This document shows, one piece after another, positions 1-11,029 of a stretch of 57,500 bases of DNA. The translations under genes and the position numbers were made by a program. The stretch is from Prorocentrum cordatum (lineage: Eukaryota > Sar > Dinophyceae > Prorocentrales > Prorocentraceae): assembly GCA_963575745.1 (NCBI GenBank), contig CAUYUJ010009369.1, positions 67,501-125,000 of the forward strand. The letters run 5' to 3'. The notes under the pieces are model-generated. The model was given only the letters and a program-made list of their open reading frames with translations, was not told where the DNA came from and ran no database searches. Numbering within the stretch: the first letter of the stretch is position 1; every line of letters starts with the position of its first letter.

Positions 1-57
1 GAGGAGAAGGAGGAGGAGGAGGAGGAGGAGGAGGAGGAGGAGGAGAAGGAGGAGGAG
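1..57. repeat. (GGA)n microsatellite
   Basis: Nearly pure GAG/GGA trinucleotide repeat with a few AAG interruptions. It runs off the left edge of the window. Confidence 0.95.
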
Positions 58-156
58 GCGGCCGGGACCGCCAGCATCTGGAGCGCCTTGGATCGGCGGC
101 ACTGGCCGCAGACCATTCAATATCAAAACAGTTGTTCCCTTTCTCGATGCCAGGGA

Positions 157-296
157 TGGAGGGGGAGGAGACGGAGGGGGAGGAGAAGGAGGAGGAAAAG
201 GAGGAGGGGGAGGAGGAGGAGGAGGAGAAGGAGCAAGAGGAGGAGGAGGAGGAGGAGGAGGAGGAGGAGGAGGAGGAGGAGGAGGAGGAGGAGGAG
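157..296. repeat. (GGA)n microsatellite at the LINE-1 3' end
   Basis: A purine-rich GGA tract, increasingly pure towards 296. On the LINE-1 sense strand (minus) it reads TCC and begins within a few bases of the inferred 3' end of the element. The open frames encoding poly-E or poly-R here are composition artefacts. Confidence 0.95.
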
Positions 297-332
297 CGAA
301 CGAACCCCGGGGAGAGGCGCGTCGGTCGATGG

Positions 333-3130
333 CTAGCGGGCACCGCCGTGCGCGCTCGGGCCCAGCCTCAGTGCGAGGCGGGAGGCCTGCATGTAGTTCT
401 CGTGGATGTGGTGCGAGTTGTCGATGCTGCCGTCGACCTTGAAGGAGTGGTAGAACCTGTAGATCACGGCGATGCGAGTGAGCACGTGGTCGATCTGGTC
501 GTCGGTGGCCCCATTCGGGTCGAAGTTGGTGTCATGCAAGCCAAGCCTAGCAAGAACGCATCGATGAAGGCGTCCGCGAGGAAGCGCAGCGTGGTGCCAC
601 AGGCGCTTGCAGACCAGATAGTGGCTGAAAGAGTCGGGGTGGAACTTTGGGTTGCAACCAAGAACGCAACCACGAAGGGTAGGCTGTACGTGCATGCGGT
701 AAGACGTGGCCCACCCGCCCGATAGCGTCTTCATCACGGGCCAGAAGCGCGACGGCGGCGACTCGGCGAGCTTCGGGCGGGGGCGGTTCCACGCGGTCTT
801 CACGTTGAACGGTAATTGGATGAGGGAGGTCATGTCGCTGTCGTCTGCGTATGCGTTGGTGAGATCGTCGGTGATCATGGGCGTGGAGTCCGAGTCGTTG
901 TTCTGGGAGTCGGCGTCGTGGATCCAGCGACGCCTAGCGTGGTGCTCGGCAGCTGCACGATCGAACCTCTGCTGTAGTTCGGCAGTACGGGGGAGGTTGA
1001 ACGCAGCGGTGGTCTGGAGTCTGGTGGCCGCGGTTGACTGCCATGCCTGCGTGCAAATACGTTCAGCACGCCGACGGAGTTGAGCATCTGTTTGACCACG
1101 AAAGAGGACTTGAAGACCGCCACGGCGGAGATGACGAAGAATAAAAGTTTCGCACCATTCATGCCAGTCGTCGACGTCCCATTCATAGTGTTGTTGTGTG
1201 AGGTATATCGAAGGCAGCCAGTCGGAGGCCCAATGCTGCAGGCATTCGGCGATGGTATCGAGCTCGTTGGCTGCGTTTCGCATGTCGTTGTCATCGTCAT
1301 CAGGCGTGTTGGGAACTTGTAGATGAAGTGGTGGGAATCGTTGGAGGCGTCCTGAGTCGGATATGCTAGCAGACGGCGCCGACGGGAGGGTGGGGAACCA
1401 GGCCCGAAGGCGGGCGGCGATGGTGGCGTCGAAAGAGTCTTCGTAGAGCGTGCGCTGCAGTGTCATCATGCATGTGGTTTGTGGTGATTTCTTCGGAGGG
1501 TCATCTTCAGCACGGCGAAGTTTGTCCAGGACACGAAGAGCAGCGGCACGGGCGAGTTCATGAGCTTGGCGTAGCTGACGGTGAGCCAGATGATCGTGGT
1601 GGCGGCTGCGTTTGATGATCTTGAAGATGGTGCCCTTGTGGGTGGAGTAGTTGTCGCCGAACTTGGCCGCCCGCAGGTGCTGCGCGATCGAGGTAGCGGA
1701 GGCCCAGCACGGCGCGGTCCAACGACCCTGGACAACTTGTGCAAGTGGAAGCTGTTCAACTGCTGCCTGATGGTGTAGCTCGAGAAGCTGGGGCCAGACG
1801 CTGATGGTGGAAGTAGCAGAGCGCCACAGCGTGGCAGCTAGCAGGACTTCGGCGCCGATGGGGATGGCGCAGCCCGCCCAGTTCGTCATGCCGAGGATGT
1901 CGAGCTTGGTGAATGCTGAAGGAGCAGATCTGATAACTTTATGAAGGGCATGCATTTCTTTAGAAAGAACGAGTTCTGGAGCTGGAAACAGTTGTCCGAC
2001 GTAGGTGAGGCATGTGATCGCGGAGGTGTTGTACAGCGAGACGTTCAGCTGGATGGCCGCGGAGGCGTCGCCCAATATCTGGGTGCGGTGGTACCACTTG
2101 GCCGCAGGGGCGGCCCATTGTGCACGATCATCAACACACGGGCCAATGTAGACTCCGAGGTACTTGGCCTTGCCGTCGATCTTGAATTGGGCCCAGGCGG
2201 GGTTGATCGCCCCGAGCGTGTCGCGCATGGTGTTGTCGACGTCTTCGAAGCTGTTGGTCCAGACTGGGACGAGCACGCACTTCCGAGGTTGGAGCATCAG
2301 CCCCGCGAATGTGTGGGCCGCCTCGGTATGTGGTAGGATGCCTTGCATGTCACGCAAGCGCGCTAAAACACAACCAATGTCGTCGGCACAAGCACTGGCC
2401 ATGCCACGGCCAATCTGAGAGAAGTGGTGTTGAATTCCGCGTAGGATGGGGTCGAATACCAGGGCCCAGCTGGTGCCACTGAGTGGGCAGCCCTGAGCTA
2501 CGCCGCTGGCTGCAACGAGTAATGGTCGACGTGTGCCTCCCAGCTCGAGGAAGGCGACGGGCGAGGCGTAGAAGGACTGGAGGAGGCGACGGACGCGGCC
2601 ACCAATCCCCGATCTGCGAATCACTTCCCATAACCAAGTGTGAAGCAGGCTCGGGAAGGCGGCGGCAATGTCCATGCTGAGGAAGCACGGCATGAGCTCG
2701 GCGGCGTTGTCCATGGTGCTGTAGATGCGGCTGTACGTGTCGGCTTCGACTATGTTGTTGAGGAGTTGGCGGCCAGGAACGAAACCTCGCTGGATACTCG
2801 ACGCTTGCTTGACTATCGGATGGAGCTTGCGGTTGATGGCGGAGGCAGCAATCTTTACGTCGGTGTTCTTCATCGCGAGAGGGCGGAGTTGGTCTGGCGA
2901 CCGATAGCATTCAGAATGTCCTGCAGGCGCATCACCTTTTGGGAGCATGGCGAGTAGTGCGTGGTTCCAATCGTGCGGGATGATGGTGTTGACCGAGATG
3001 TTGGCCACGAGCTCTTCCAGGATCTCGAAACTGTTGGGGGTGGACGTCCAAGCTTTGTAAGGAAGACCGTCAGGACCTGCGGCGGAGTCATGTGCTCGTT
3101 TTGCTGCGTCTTGTAGTTCTCCAGCGTTGG
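333..3130 (-). CDS. LINE-1 ORF2 3' part: reverse transcriptase with C-terminal zinc motif
   Basis: Minus strand, TAG stop at 333. It lies in the -1 frame relative to the endonuclease. RT motifs in order: HDSAAGPDGLPYKAW (motif 0, translated from about 3040-3100); then, counting residues from the codon at 3008, RPLAMKNTDVKIAASAINRK (42-61), QRGFVPGRQ (73-81), FLSMDIAAAFPSLLH (motif A, Asp113), GVAQGCPLSGTSWALVF (motif B) and ACADDIGCVL (motif C, Asp209-Asp210). Both catalytic sites look intact. A long connector follows, then near the C-terminus CVLGCNPKF with HYLVC, the C-x3-C...H-x3-C zinc motif common downstream of LINE RTs. No RNase H is seen. The first in-frame start-like codon downstream of the shift is a GTG (3008), but the motif-0 residues upstream show that the domain begins earlier. 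Confidence 0.9.
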
Positions 3131-4777
3131 GGAGTCCAGCGCGACAGAGTCGCGCTGGGCGAAGACATAATCCAGGTAGATGTTCATGTTGGCGATGTCC
3201 ACTGGTTTGTCAGCGAAGATCGGGCCCCAGTGCGCAAGAATCGCGTCGTGCATGTCCGACGGCGTCTTGGCAATGCCGGAGGAGTTGCCTTGCGAAATTC
3301 GGATGCCAGCGAGCACCAGACGCTTGGAGAAAGGCTTCCACAACTCACCAAGTCTGCGTGTGGCACTGGCCCGTTTCCGCCACCTGTCTCCTTGTTGACG
3401 CTGTAGACGCTGATAGGCATCACGGGCGCGTGCGGCAGCGAGGGCGCGACGTTCTTCAGCGACGGCAGCATGAGCTTCAGCAGCGGCAACTGCGAAGGAG
3501 TTGGCGTTGATAAGGCAACCCTTGCTCGAAGGGATGTCGGTAGAGTTGTCGATGATGATCTGCAAGTGCTTGGAGCCCAGGTGGGTGGTGTCGATAAGGA
3601 GGCGCGCGAGCTTGATGTCCTGGTACCAGACCGCGCGCGAGATGCTTCTCATGGTCATCGAGTTGACTTCCTTGGAGATCGAGAGATGGTCGCTTGCAAG
3701 AACTTCAGGCGGTAGCCGCGCAAGAGCATCTCGCGTGGCTTTCGCAGCGTTCGTCATGTTGGATTTCAGCGTGCGCCACTTGATGATGGGCGTGAGCGTG
3801 TCGTACTCGGTGTCGGCGGAGAGCTTGTCGATGAAGAACTTGTAGAAGTCGGAGTTGAAGAGGTAGGCGGGGATGCCTCGTCCAGCATGGGGCCGTTGAA
3901 TTCGGGGGCGGAATCGAACATGAAGAAGTGTATGGTCACTGGCAGGTATCCCCTTTCGTTCGAGTGGCGAGTCGTCGGCAACCATGATCGTCTCAATGTG
4001 GGTGAGATTGTGTGCCGGGAAGGAGGTGAAGAAGCGATCGATGCTCGACTCGGTGTTGTTCGCGTAGCAGCGGTGGGTGGTGGATGGCGTGCAGATCTCG
4101 ACCAGCGGTCGGAAGAGCTGCTTCCAGAAGGTGGGCTGGAACTGGTATCGTTCGTGAGCAGGCACTTCGCCAGGGCGCAGTAGATTGCGAGCGGGTAGTT
4201 CAGAGATATTGAAGTCGCCGAGCATGAAGAACCTCACGTGTTCAGGATCATTGTTAGCTTCATTCAGTGCCACTTGCCACGTGGACTTGAGCCGTCTTCG
4301 GTCATCTGCGGAGAGATCATGGTTATGAATGTTGAGGTAGATATGGAGGTGCGCCAGGCTGGGGTCGCGGATGCGCAATTCGGCAACCCGGCCAGGGATG
4401 GCCACGGAGAAGTTGATCAACGGCTTGGTGTTGTCCTGGTCGCTGCTGGGGGCGAACTTTGGGATGAGGAAGGCGACGCCGCCCGCCGCGCTGGAGTCGG
4501 GGATGCCGCTGTGGTAGACGTCGTACTTTGCGCCCGTGGAGTTGACGAGGCTCTGAATCATCTGCGAGGTGCCGTGTGTCTCCTGAATGGCAATGAGGGA
4601 GCGCTTGGCGAGGTAGGGCTTGGGGATGGAGAGTTTGGCGTCGCGCTTGACGATGTTCGAGTGTACCAGCGCCTGGGCGTTCCAGCTGGCCACCGAGCAT
4701 TCGGTCGTAGATGGTGCGGTAGTCGCGTTCCATGAAGTCCACTTGCTGTTAAATCCACGACGCTGATGTGGCTGCAT
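3120..4777 (-). CDS. LINE-1 ORF2 5' part: APE-type endonuclease domain
   Basis: Minus-strand frame from the ATG at 4777 (MQPHQRRGF). Apurinic-endonuclease motifs appear in order: VASWNAQAL (Asn33), IAIQETHG (Glu66), MLGDFNIS (Asp188, Asn190), SSIDRFF near 245-250, and ASDHTLLHVRF (Asp-His 281-282). These are the metal-binding and catalytic residues of the exonuclease-endonuclease-phosphatase fold that nicks target DNA in target-primed reverse transcription. The following 260 or so residues are a linker without recognised motifs. The frame continues to about 2870, but by then the RT motifs are in another frame, so the switch happens around 3.10-3.20 kb. The upstream part of this open frame (above 4777) is a shadow of ORF1. 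Confidence 0.88.
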
Positions 4778-5738
4778 CCGCGAGGGCGGCGGCAAGGGCG
4801 TCGGCGCAAGAAGACCGCATCGCAGGAGTAAGGCCGACGCCATCAGCAGCATCAGACCATTGGATCTTGGTCGCAATCTCAGGGCGGGAGCCCACTTGGA
4901 TGCGGACGATGGGCACGTTGTCGATGGAGAGGTAGCCGTCGGCGCGGTGGATCTTGGGGTTGAGGTCCTGCTTGGCGTTGTTGACAATCCTTGCCAGCTT
5001 CTTGAGCTGGATCTCCTGCCTGACGAGCTTGGGGCTCTTGTCTGCGCTGACGTAGCATGGGGCGCCACCGATCGTGAATGTACGCCACTCCCGACCAATG
5101 CGCAGGTGATGGTGAAGAGCTTGAGCACGAGGTACAGCGACAGCATCGGCTCCGAGTACAGTGATGGAAACGCGTTTGGCAGGAGCGGAGTTGTTGTAGC
5201 GCACCATAGACACGTCGATATTGGCTGCCGAAAACCATTCGGCGGTGGCTGACTTGAGAGATGCTTGTGTGATGTCCACGGTGGAGGCGATCCAAAAGGT
5301 GCCGATGTGTGGTGCCCTGTCCCACGAGCCGATGTTGCTGACGTCGAGCGAGGGAACCTGGGCTTCAGCATGGGCAATGGCAGTCTTGATCTTGTCCACC
5401 GCGTCGTTGAGGTTCTTGGATTCCACTTCGGAGGCGGAGATGCGCTGCTTGAGGGAGACGATCTCGTTCTCGACGTGGTCTTGGCGTTCGGTGAGCTTGG
5501 CTGTGATGTTGGTGGTGTGCGTGATGAAGCTGGCTTGGGACGAGGCGGCGACCTTCTCTGCGGTAGCCTTGAATTGTTCAGCCGCGTCAGCAACTTGAAC
5601 GGCCAGATGTTTCTCGATCTCGGAGCGGAATTGGTCAAGTCTTTCTTTTTGTGCTGCATCTTGCCAGGGGTCTTTGTTGTTACGAGGGCTTCGTTCGCGA
5701 CGATCACGAATGGTGGCGAGGTCGTTCGTCTCGGGCAT
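4749..5738 (-). CDS. LINE-1 ORF1 (coiled-coil, putative RNA-binding protein)
   Basis: An open frame of 329 codons on the minus strand, from the ATG at 5738 to a TAA at 4749. The frame stays open upstream through the spliced leader, but this ATG (MPETNDLATIRD) is the first reasonable Met after the leader and a 5' UTR. The first third is charged and helical, with a likely coiled coil (ERQDHVENEIVSLKQRISAS). A central region with alternating hydrophobic segments (RVSITVLGADAVAV; GYLSIDNVPIVRIQVGSRP) would suit the RRM-like plus C-terminal layout of LINE ORF1 proteins. No CCHC knuckle is seen. ORF1 proteins of this type trimerise and bind element RNA. Its 3' end overlaps ORF2 by 29 nt in a different frame. 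The role rests on position and coiled coil, not on a catalytic motif. Confidence 0.7.
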   Translation of the reverse strand: MPETNDLATIRDRRERSPRNNKDPWQDAAQKERLDQFRSEIEKHLAVQVADAAEQFKATAEKVAASSQASFITHTTNITAKLTERQDHVENEIVSLKQRISASEVESKNLNDAVDKIKTAIAHAEAQVPSLDVSNIGSWDRAPHIGTFWIASTVDITQASLKSATAEWFSAANIDVSMVRYNNSAPAKRVSITVLGADAVAVPRAQALHHHLRIGREWRTFTIGGAPCYVSADKSPKLVRQEIQLKKLARIVNNAKQDLNPKIHRADGYLSIDNVPIVRIQVGSRPEIATKIQWSDAADGVGLTPAMRSSCADALAAALADAATSASWI

Positions 5739-5923
5739 GTTGGGAGCACGCTGTGGACCACCTGGTCTGGACTCTCGAACACCAATATGGAGGTGGCCGC
5801 GGCACCACAAAAAATCAAACCCGCGTGGATATGTAAGGAGAGCGTAAAGGCAATCCTGAGCTGGCCCTGGAACAAGGGTATGCCGTGTAAGCCTCTTGGC
5901 GCTATGCCAAGCAACATTGGGAC

Positions 5924-5945
5924 CTTGAACCAAAATGGCTACGGA
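5924..5945 (-). other. Dinoflagellate spliced-leader relic
   Basis: The minus strand from 5945 to 5924 starts with T followed by CCGTAGCCATTTTGG and ends TTCAAG. The published dinoflagellate spliced leader is 22 nt, with the same first 16 bases after the variable D position and ending CTCAAG, so 21 of 22 positions agree (C to T at position 17). Spliced leaders are joined to mRNA 5' ends by trans-splicing, so a genomic copy at an element's 5' end means a trans-spliced RNA was reverse transcribed. It lies about 185 nt upstream of the preferred ORF1 start. Only one leader copy is present, not a tandem set of relics. Confidence 0.85.
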
Positions 5946-5959
5946 GGAGGAGGAGGAGG

Positions 5960-7470
5960 CAAGACGGTCCCGTGATTGGCAGGAAAGTGGTCCCACAACA
6001 TCCCTCTATTCTCCCCGCTGCAGCGCGACAGCGCGCTGCACAAGCACGTTCACTGCAAGCGCAAACGATATCAAATCCCCGAACATGTCGCCCGTCCGGA
6101 CTTCGAGGCCCCCCCTGCGGAAGCAAGCGATCAGCTACGCTTTTCCAGGGAAGTGCTCAGAACAGAGTCCATAGCGCGAAGCGCCACTGCAGTCCTGTGT
6201 GTACAGCTGCGGATTTCAGATGACCCTCAGTGACCGACCGACCGAACCCGAAGCTGCTCCGGGAGTCTCCCGCGAAGGGGGGGGTGCTGCCTCCGTGGCG
6301 GGGGCGGCGGACGGCGGCAGCGCCGAGGAGGGGGTCGAGGACCCGTGCCCCTTCGCGTCGTGCAGCAATCACGGCTTCCAGGGGCCCTCACCAGGCCTCG
6401 GAGCCGCCAACCAACGTCTCCGGACGAAGAGCCGGTCCGCGGGAAGGGGTCGAATACCTCGGGGGGTGTGACGCTGTGAGAAGACCATGGCGTCGGGGGC
6501 CCGGGCAACTGCACAGGGAACACCGAGACGGCCAGGTCAGCGCTGGGTTCCGCGTCGCCGAGGGAGCTGCTTGAGTGCCGCTGGGGCCGCCCGAGCGCTG
6601 ACCTGACCAGTCTGCCCTGAGACCGCCGCCTCGGGGCCACGATGAATCAGCTCAGCGCTCAGGCCTGCTTGGCATGGCCTGGGGTGGATACGGCCGACGC
6701 GCACGCCGACAGAACCTCTTCTGATCCCGCGAGGAGGGAGGAGACGGGGGAGGTGGGAGCTGAGGGGACGAGGGTGGGTCCAACATAAGCCTATGCTGCA
6801 TCAGCGATGCTGCACGCCCCATCTCGCTGCGCAGGTCCCGACTAGCATTCCGCGTCACTTCGGGCGGCGCCCGAATGTAAGACGCACGCTCCATGGGCCA
6901 ACCATTGAAGCGAGAACTGCCGTTTGAAGAAGAGCCGCATGTCTTCTGTCTAGCCCAAAAGGTGATATCATGTATGGCTGCAGAGCCCAAAATGATATCA
7001 AACGATAACCACACTTTGACACGACACTGCCCGCCACCCGTGTAACGCATGCACACATATTTCACGGCCGGTCATGCCAACGACAACCCCAATTCTGAAA
7101 AGGAGCCGACTTCCACCCGTGAAACCATTGCACCTTTTGCATTCCGGGCCATGGGTCTCGATGTGGGATGAATCGACGCACCCCACCCACTCCGGAAAAC
7201 AAGCAACGCGATGCATCCGCGCATCTGCCGGAGACTTTTACAACGGTGCGCGGCGCTTCAGCGAGAATCGCACTCGAAACCTGTTCCCTGCTCTCCATTC
7301 GCTTCTGTCCGGGCCGGACACTGGGACGCACGGACGGACGCTCGCGTGCCCGCCGGGGCGCGGTCCCTCCGGGCACGGAGCGGTGGCGCCGTGGCGCCAA
7401 GATGCTGTGGTGTGTGGTAAAGCATGCGCTCGAGGCCCATACAAGAATTAGGTGCGTCAGAGGGGAGGGA
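5960..7470. other. Intergenic, no gene recognised
   Basis: GC-rich, with short open frames on both strands that carry no recognisable motif and overlap one another. Nothing repeated elsewhere in the window was noticed except a short GC-rich similarity. I see no gene here. Confidence 0.5.
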
Positions 7471-7669
7471 TCGGGTCGGGCGAAAGGCGGGGATATAGCA
7501 AGGGGGGGGGGTTGAGAATCAGCTCACGTGGCTGCTTTTCCCGGCGCCTCCCGGCGCCGGAGGCGGCCATGCATCGAGGAAGGGGCTCCTCGGTGGGGCC
7601 GAAACCGGCTGCATGCAGCAGATTTCGCAACCCCCCCGTTCCCAATCCCCCCCTCTCGTCCGGCCCGAA
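7471..7669. mobile_element. Family C TIR element, copy 1
   Basis: About 200 bp. The left end (TCGGGTCGGGCGAAAGG) and the reverse complement of the right end (TTCGGGCCGGACGAGAGG) match with few differences for about 50 bp, both continuing through G-runs into GAATCAGCT / GAAATCTGCT. The interior holds a GGCGCC-centred hairpin and the palindrome GCTGCATGCAGC. Three more copies are at 29.9, 38.0 and 40.1 kb. Confidence 0.7.
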
Positions 7670-7954
7670 GGGAGGGAGGGGGGCAAGACAGAGGCGGAGG
7701 GTTGGCGCCCCCCCTCTGGCGGCCAGAGGCGCCCGCGCAGCGGGGAGCACGGCGCCCAGCGGCGGGGCCGGAGCCGGAGCTGCATTACCCCCCCACGTGC
7801 CATGCAGCGGGGGTGCGTCCAGAAGCCTCCAGAAAACGGGGGTGGAAGGCTAGAAAGCTAGGAAGCTAGAAGCTAGAGGAGCCAGGCCAGAGAGAGCTAG
7901 AGAGCCAGAACGCCAGAAGAGCTGGGCCAGGAAGCTAGGAAAGCAGCGTTTCTG

Positions 7955-8349
7955 AACCAACTTGCCAGGAAGCCGGCCCAGCTTCTTGAGCAAGTTCGCC
8001 CTTCGAGCCTCAGCAGCAGAATTGGCCCCCCCGTGCCATACAGTGGGGTCCGTCCGGAAACTTTCGAAAAACTGGGGCAGCGTTTCTGAATCGGGGATCT
8101 TCGGACCCGGGTCAGCAGGAAACCAAAAACTGCAATGCAAGTCTTCGCAAGCCCGGGGCAGCCAATAGGCGCGGCCACCTCGCGGCCACGAGCGGCTCAC
8201 TAACCCAGGTCAGCCAGAGGGGGTCGTCGCAAGATCCTGCAGGATCCGGCTCTCTGGCTGACCCCTGTCTGAACCAGCTTGCTAGAGAGCTGGCCCAGCT
8301 TCTTGAGCACGTTCGCCCTTCGAGCCTCAGCAGCAAGAAGTTGGCCCCC
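7955..8349. repeat. Local direct repeat of about 78 bp
   Basis: The stretch 7955-8032 (with CCCAGCTTCTTGAGCA and TTCGCCCTTCGAGCCTCAGC) recurs at 8271-8349 with few changes. Between the copies lies a small palindromic element (8202-8268). A related CGTGCCAT motif occurs at 7795 and 8034. Confidence 0.7.
8202..8268. mobile_element. Family I TIR element, shortest copy
   Basis: About 67 bp. Left arm GGTCAGCCAGAG, right arm CTCTGGCTGACC, an exact inverted pair. A perfect GATCCTGCAGGATC palindrome sits inside. Longer relatives with the same ends are at 20.82 kb and 26.76 kb. Confidence 0.7.
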
Positions 8350-8904
8350 AAGTGCGTTCAACGATTTCTGGGAAGCTGGCCCAGCGCTCTGGACTTCCAG
8401 TTTTCATTGCAAGATTGTCAGTTGTATGATCGCAAAGTGTTGGGACGCCCAATAGTTGCACGAGTCGAGGGTATTTTTTTCTGTTGGCAAGACGGGCATC
8501 GCCGCGGCGCCGCGCCCTCTGTTCCAAGGACACCCTGTGGCCACATGTCGGGCCCGGCGGCGGGGGAGCATACAGTGGAGACTCATGCCAAGAGACACCC
8601 GTCTTGCCTCCAGGGTGCCCTGGGCTTGTTGGGCTTCGATGGTTTTGCCATGGGAAGCGTGCCGTTCCCACATGGGCGTCCTGTGGTCTCATGGTTGGGT
8701 TTCTTGTGGAAGGCTGCGGCGAATAGGTCTCGCGCGGAACGCCCGTCCAGCCCTACTGGCACGCCTGGTGGCGCGGCGGGGGGGAAGGGGGTTGCTCAAA
8801 CAGGGGGTGCGAATCGGGCGCGGGAGGAGGAGGATGAAGAAGCGGCTTGGCGGAGGGGACCCCAGAGACCCTGGGTGCGTGGGCGCTTGCCTCTTCATGG
8901 TCGT

Positions 8905-9445
8905 CCTCCTCCTCCTCCTCCTCCTCCTCTTCCTCCCCCTTCTGCTTCAACTTCTCCTCCAGCTCCCCCCGCTCCTCCTCCAGCTCCCCCGGCTCCTCCT
9001 CTTCCTCCTCCCCCTCCTCCTCCCAATTTCCCCATCCTCCTCTCCCTCACTCAAAAAAAAGGCAGCATTGAGGAGCAACTGAAGAATCCCCATCTTCCCT
9101 CCTTGTCCAGAAACGCTCCAGGGGGAGTCCGCTTGAGGGGCGCATTCCCGTCCTCCACGGGAACCATTCAGCCCCCCGATCTCCCAATCTTCTCCTCCCC
9201 CTCCTCCTCCTCCTCTTCCTCCTCCTCCCCCTCCTCCTCCTCCTCCTCCTCCTCCTTCTCCTTGTCCTCCTTCTCCTCTTATCCTCTTCTCCTCTTATCC
9301 TCCTCCTCCTCGTCCTCCTCCTCCTTCTCCTCTTCTCCGCGCGCGACGGGGGCCCGGGTCGCCGCTGGCACTGGCGATCCCACTCCTCCTCCCTTACTCC
9401 TCCTCCTCCTCCTCCTCCTCCTCCTCCTCCTCCTCCTGCACCTCC
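8905..9445. repeat. TCC/CTC-rich tracts
   Basis: Three runs of imperfect TCC repeat (8905-9035, 9190-9345, 9393-9440) separated by unique GC-rich sequence. Open frames of poly-P, poly-S or poly-L here are artefacts of the repeat. Confidence 0.9.
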
Positions 9446-9501
9446 TGCATCCCATTTTCCTCCTTTCGAGAGGGATCTGCCCTCTGCCTCCTCGACGGAA
9501 G

Positions 9502-9655
9502 TGAAAAGGGGCCCAGGGGCACACCAGTGAATAGACACATATTCCCAGATTCCTGAGATTTTCGACATTTTCGGGATGCTCGTCGTCACCTCCGCTTCCA
9601 ATATTTTCCATAGTTTCCTGGGAACCGACGACTATTTGTGTCAGTTTTCTTTTTT
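9502..9655 (+). repeat. Dispersed repeat K, copy 1
   Basis: Shares order and sequence with the reverse complement of 21005-21180: AAGGGGCCC...GGCACAC, then an AT-richer core with ATATTTTCC, then GACGA.T and TGTGTC. A third, partial copy (GGGGGCCAGGGACGCACC) is near 56800. Confidence 0.6.
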
Positions 9656-9899
9656 TCTCCACGACGACCTGATCCGCTTAAGTCCCCGGCCCCTGAATCT
9701 CGCCACCCTCGGTGATTCAAGGATGGGCTCCTAAGAGATAGGGTGCTAAAGATGAGGGGCCTCAAGCCATGTAAATCCACTCTTGGATCCCTTCGTCCCC
9801 TTAGGACCCCACCCCTCAGGACCCCGGTTGTGAACCACCGACACCCGTTCCCTGGGGCAGGCATCTCATTCTGAGATCCACCGTGCCATCGCGTTTCCT

Positions 9900-10220
9900 G
9901 ATGCTTGATGGACCTGGGGCACGGAAGCTGCCCCCGAGTGCCGAAATCAGCGACTCCCACCCCCCGCCCCCTCGGCGCGATTTTCCGAGCTAGTAGAAGT
10001 TTCTGGAAATCACCAAAAACGCGCAACAAATCCGGAAACCCAAAAAACCTTCACACGACAATGTTCAAACTGCCTGCGAAGATCGCTCGCGATCACCGCG
10101 CCGGCGAACGTACCAGGCTGACACCGCTGGGGCGCCTTCTGAGTCGTCGGAGCCATCCTTGCAGGGGGTCGTCACGCTCCCGCCATCGGAGCCGTCCTTG
10201 CAGTCGGAGGCGGGGCCCAG
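9900..10220. other. Intergenic with a short dispersed motif
   Basis: No gene recognised. The motif CCCCCGAGTGCCGAAATC at about 9930 recurs near 12550, and a related form near 12430, so part of this stretch is a low-copy dispersed repeat. Confidence 0.45.
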
Positions 10221-10221
10221 A

Positions 10222-10735
10222 GGAGGATATGGAGGGATGGTAACGACGATGCTGATGACGCTGATGATGATGATGATGATGATGATGCTGATGATGATGA
10301 TGATGATGGTGATGCTGAGGCTGCTGCTGATGATGATGATGCCAATTCTGATGATGCCGATTCTGATGATGTCGGTGATGATGGCGACGAGGGTGATGAT
10401 GGCGATGATGATGGTGATGAAGGCGAATATGGTGATGATGATTACGACGATGATGATGATGCTGATGGTGATGCTGATGTTGACGATGATGAGGGTGATG
10501 CTGAGTGATAGTTGATAAGAAGGCTGGTTGATGGTGCTGGTGAGGATTAGGCTGCTGATGATGTTGATCGTGGTGGTGATGGTGCTGGTGATGTCGATTC
10601 TGATGATAGTGGTGGAGATGACGATGGCGGTGACGATGATGCTGTTGTTGAAAATGATGGTAATGATGGTGCCGATGCTGGTGAGAATGCTGATGGTGAT
10701 GATGATGTTGATGATGAGGGTGGTGACGGGAACGG
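10222..10735. repeat. GAT/ATG trinucleotide array
   Basis: About 500 bp of imperfect GAT repeat with interspersed GCT, GGT and GTT variants. A short satellite run of the same repeat lies at 10835-10880. Poly-M open frames on the plus strand follow from the ATG period. Confidence 0.93.
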
Positions 10736-11029
10736 TGGATGGAGGAGGACTAGGAAGGGGGAGGGATGATGAACCCTAGAAGACAAAAACGTGGAGGAGG
10801 ACGCGGGTCAAGATGAGGATTAGGAGGAGGCTGAGGATGCGGATGATGATGGTGATGATGATGATGATGATGAGGCTGGGGAGGAGGAAGAGGAGGACAG
10901 ACCAGTGTAAACCCAACACTTATCACACATTCTGGAATACATCCTCCCTTCATACTCCCTCCTGGTACACCCCTACTAAGGTTCATATCCACTGAAGGGA
11001 AAGTCCCGTTGGGGGACAACCGTGTGAAT

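Larger units (their letters stand above)
300..5945 (-). mobile_element. LINE-1: near full-length non-LTR retrotransposon with spliced-leader relic
   Basis: About 5.65 kb read on the minus strand. In order it has a spliced-leader relic (5945-5924), a 5' UTR of about 190 nt, ORF1 (from 5738), a second ORF with an APE-type endonuclease (from 4777), a reverse transcriptase, and a CCHC-type zinc motif before the stop at 333. The 3' UTR is only about 30 nt. TCC repeats flank the element on its sense strand at both ends: a short run just upstream of the leader at 5946-5957 and a long run below 297. The only obvious lesion is one reading-frame change between endonuclease and RT near 3.1-3.2 kb. The completeness suggests a fairly recent insertion; that is inference. 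No poly(A) tail is visible. Confidence 0.88.

Noticed and set aside
132-725. Acidic poly-Glu protein at the left edge
   Set aside because: Poly-Glu from the GAG tract; the remainder is antisense to the LINE-1 RT C-terminus.
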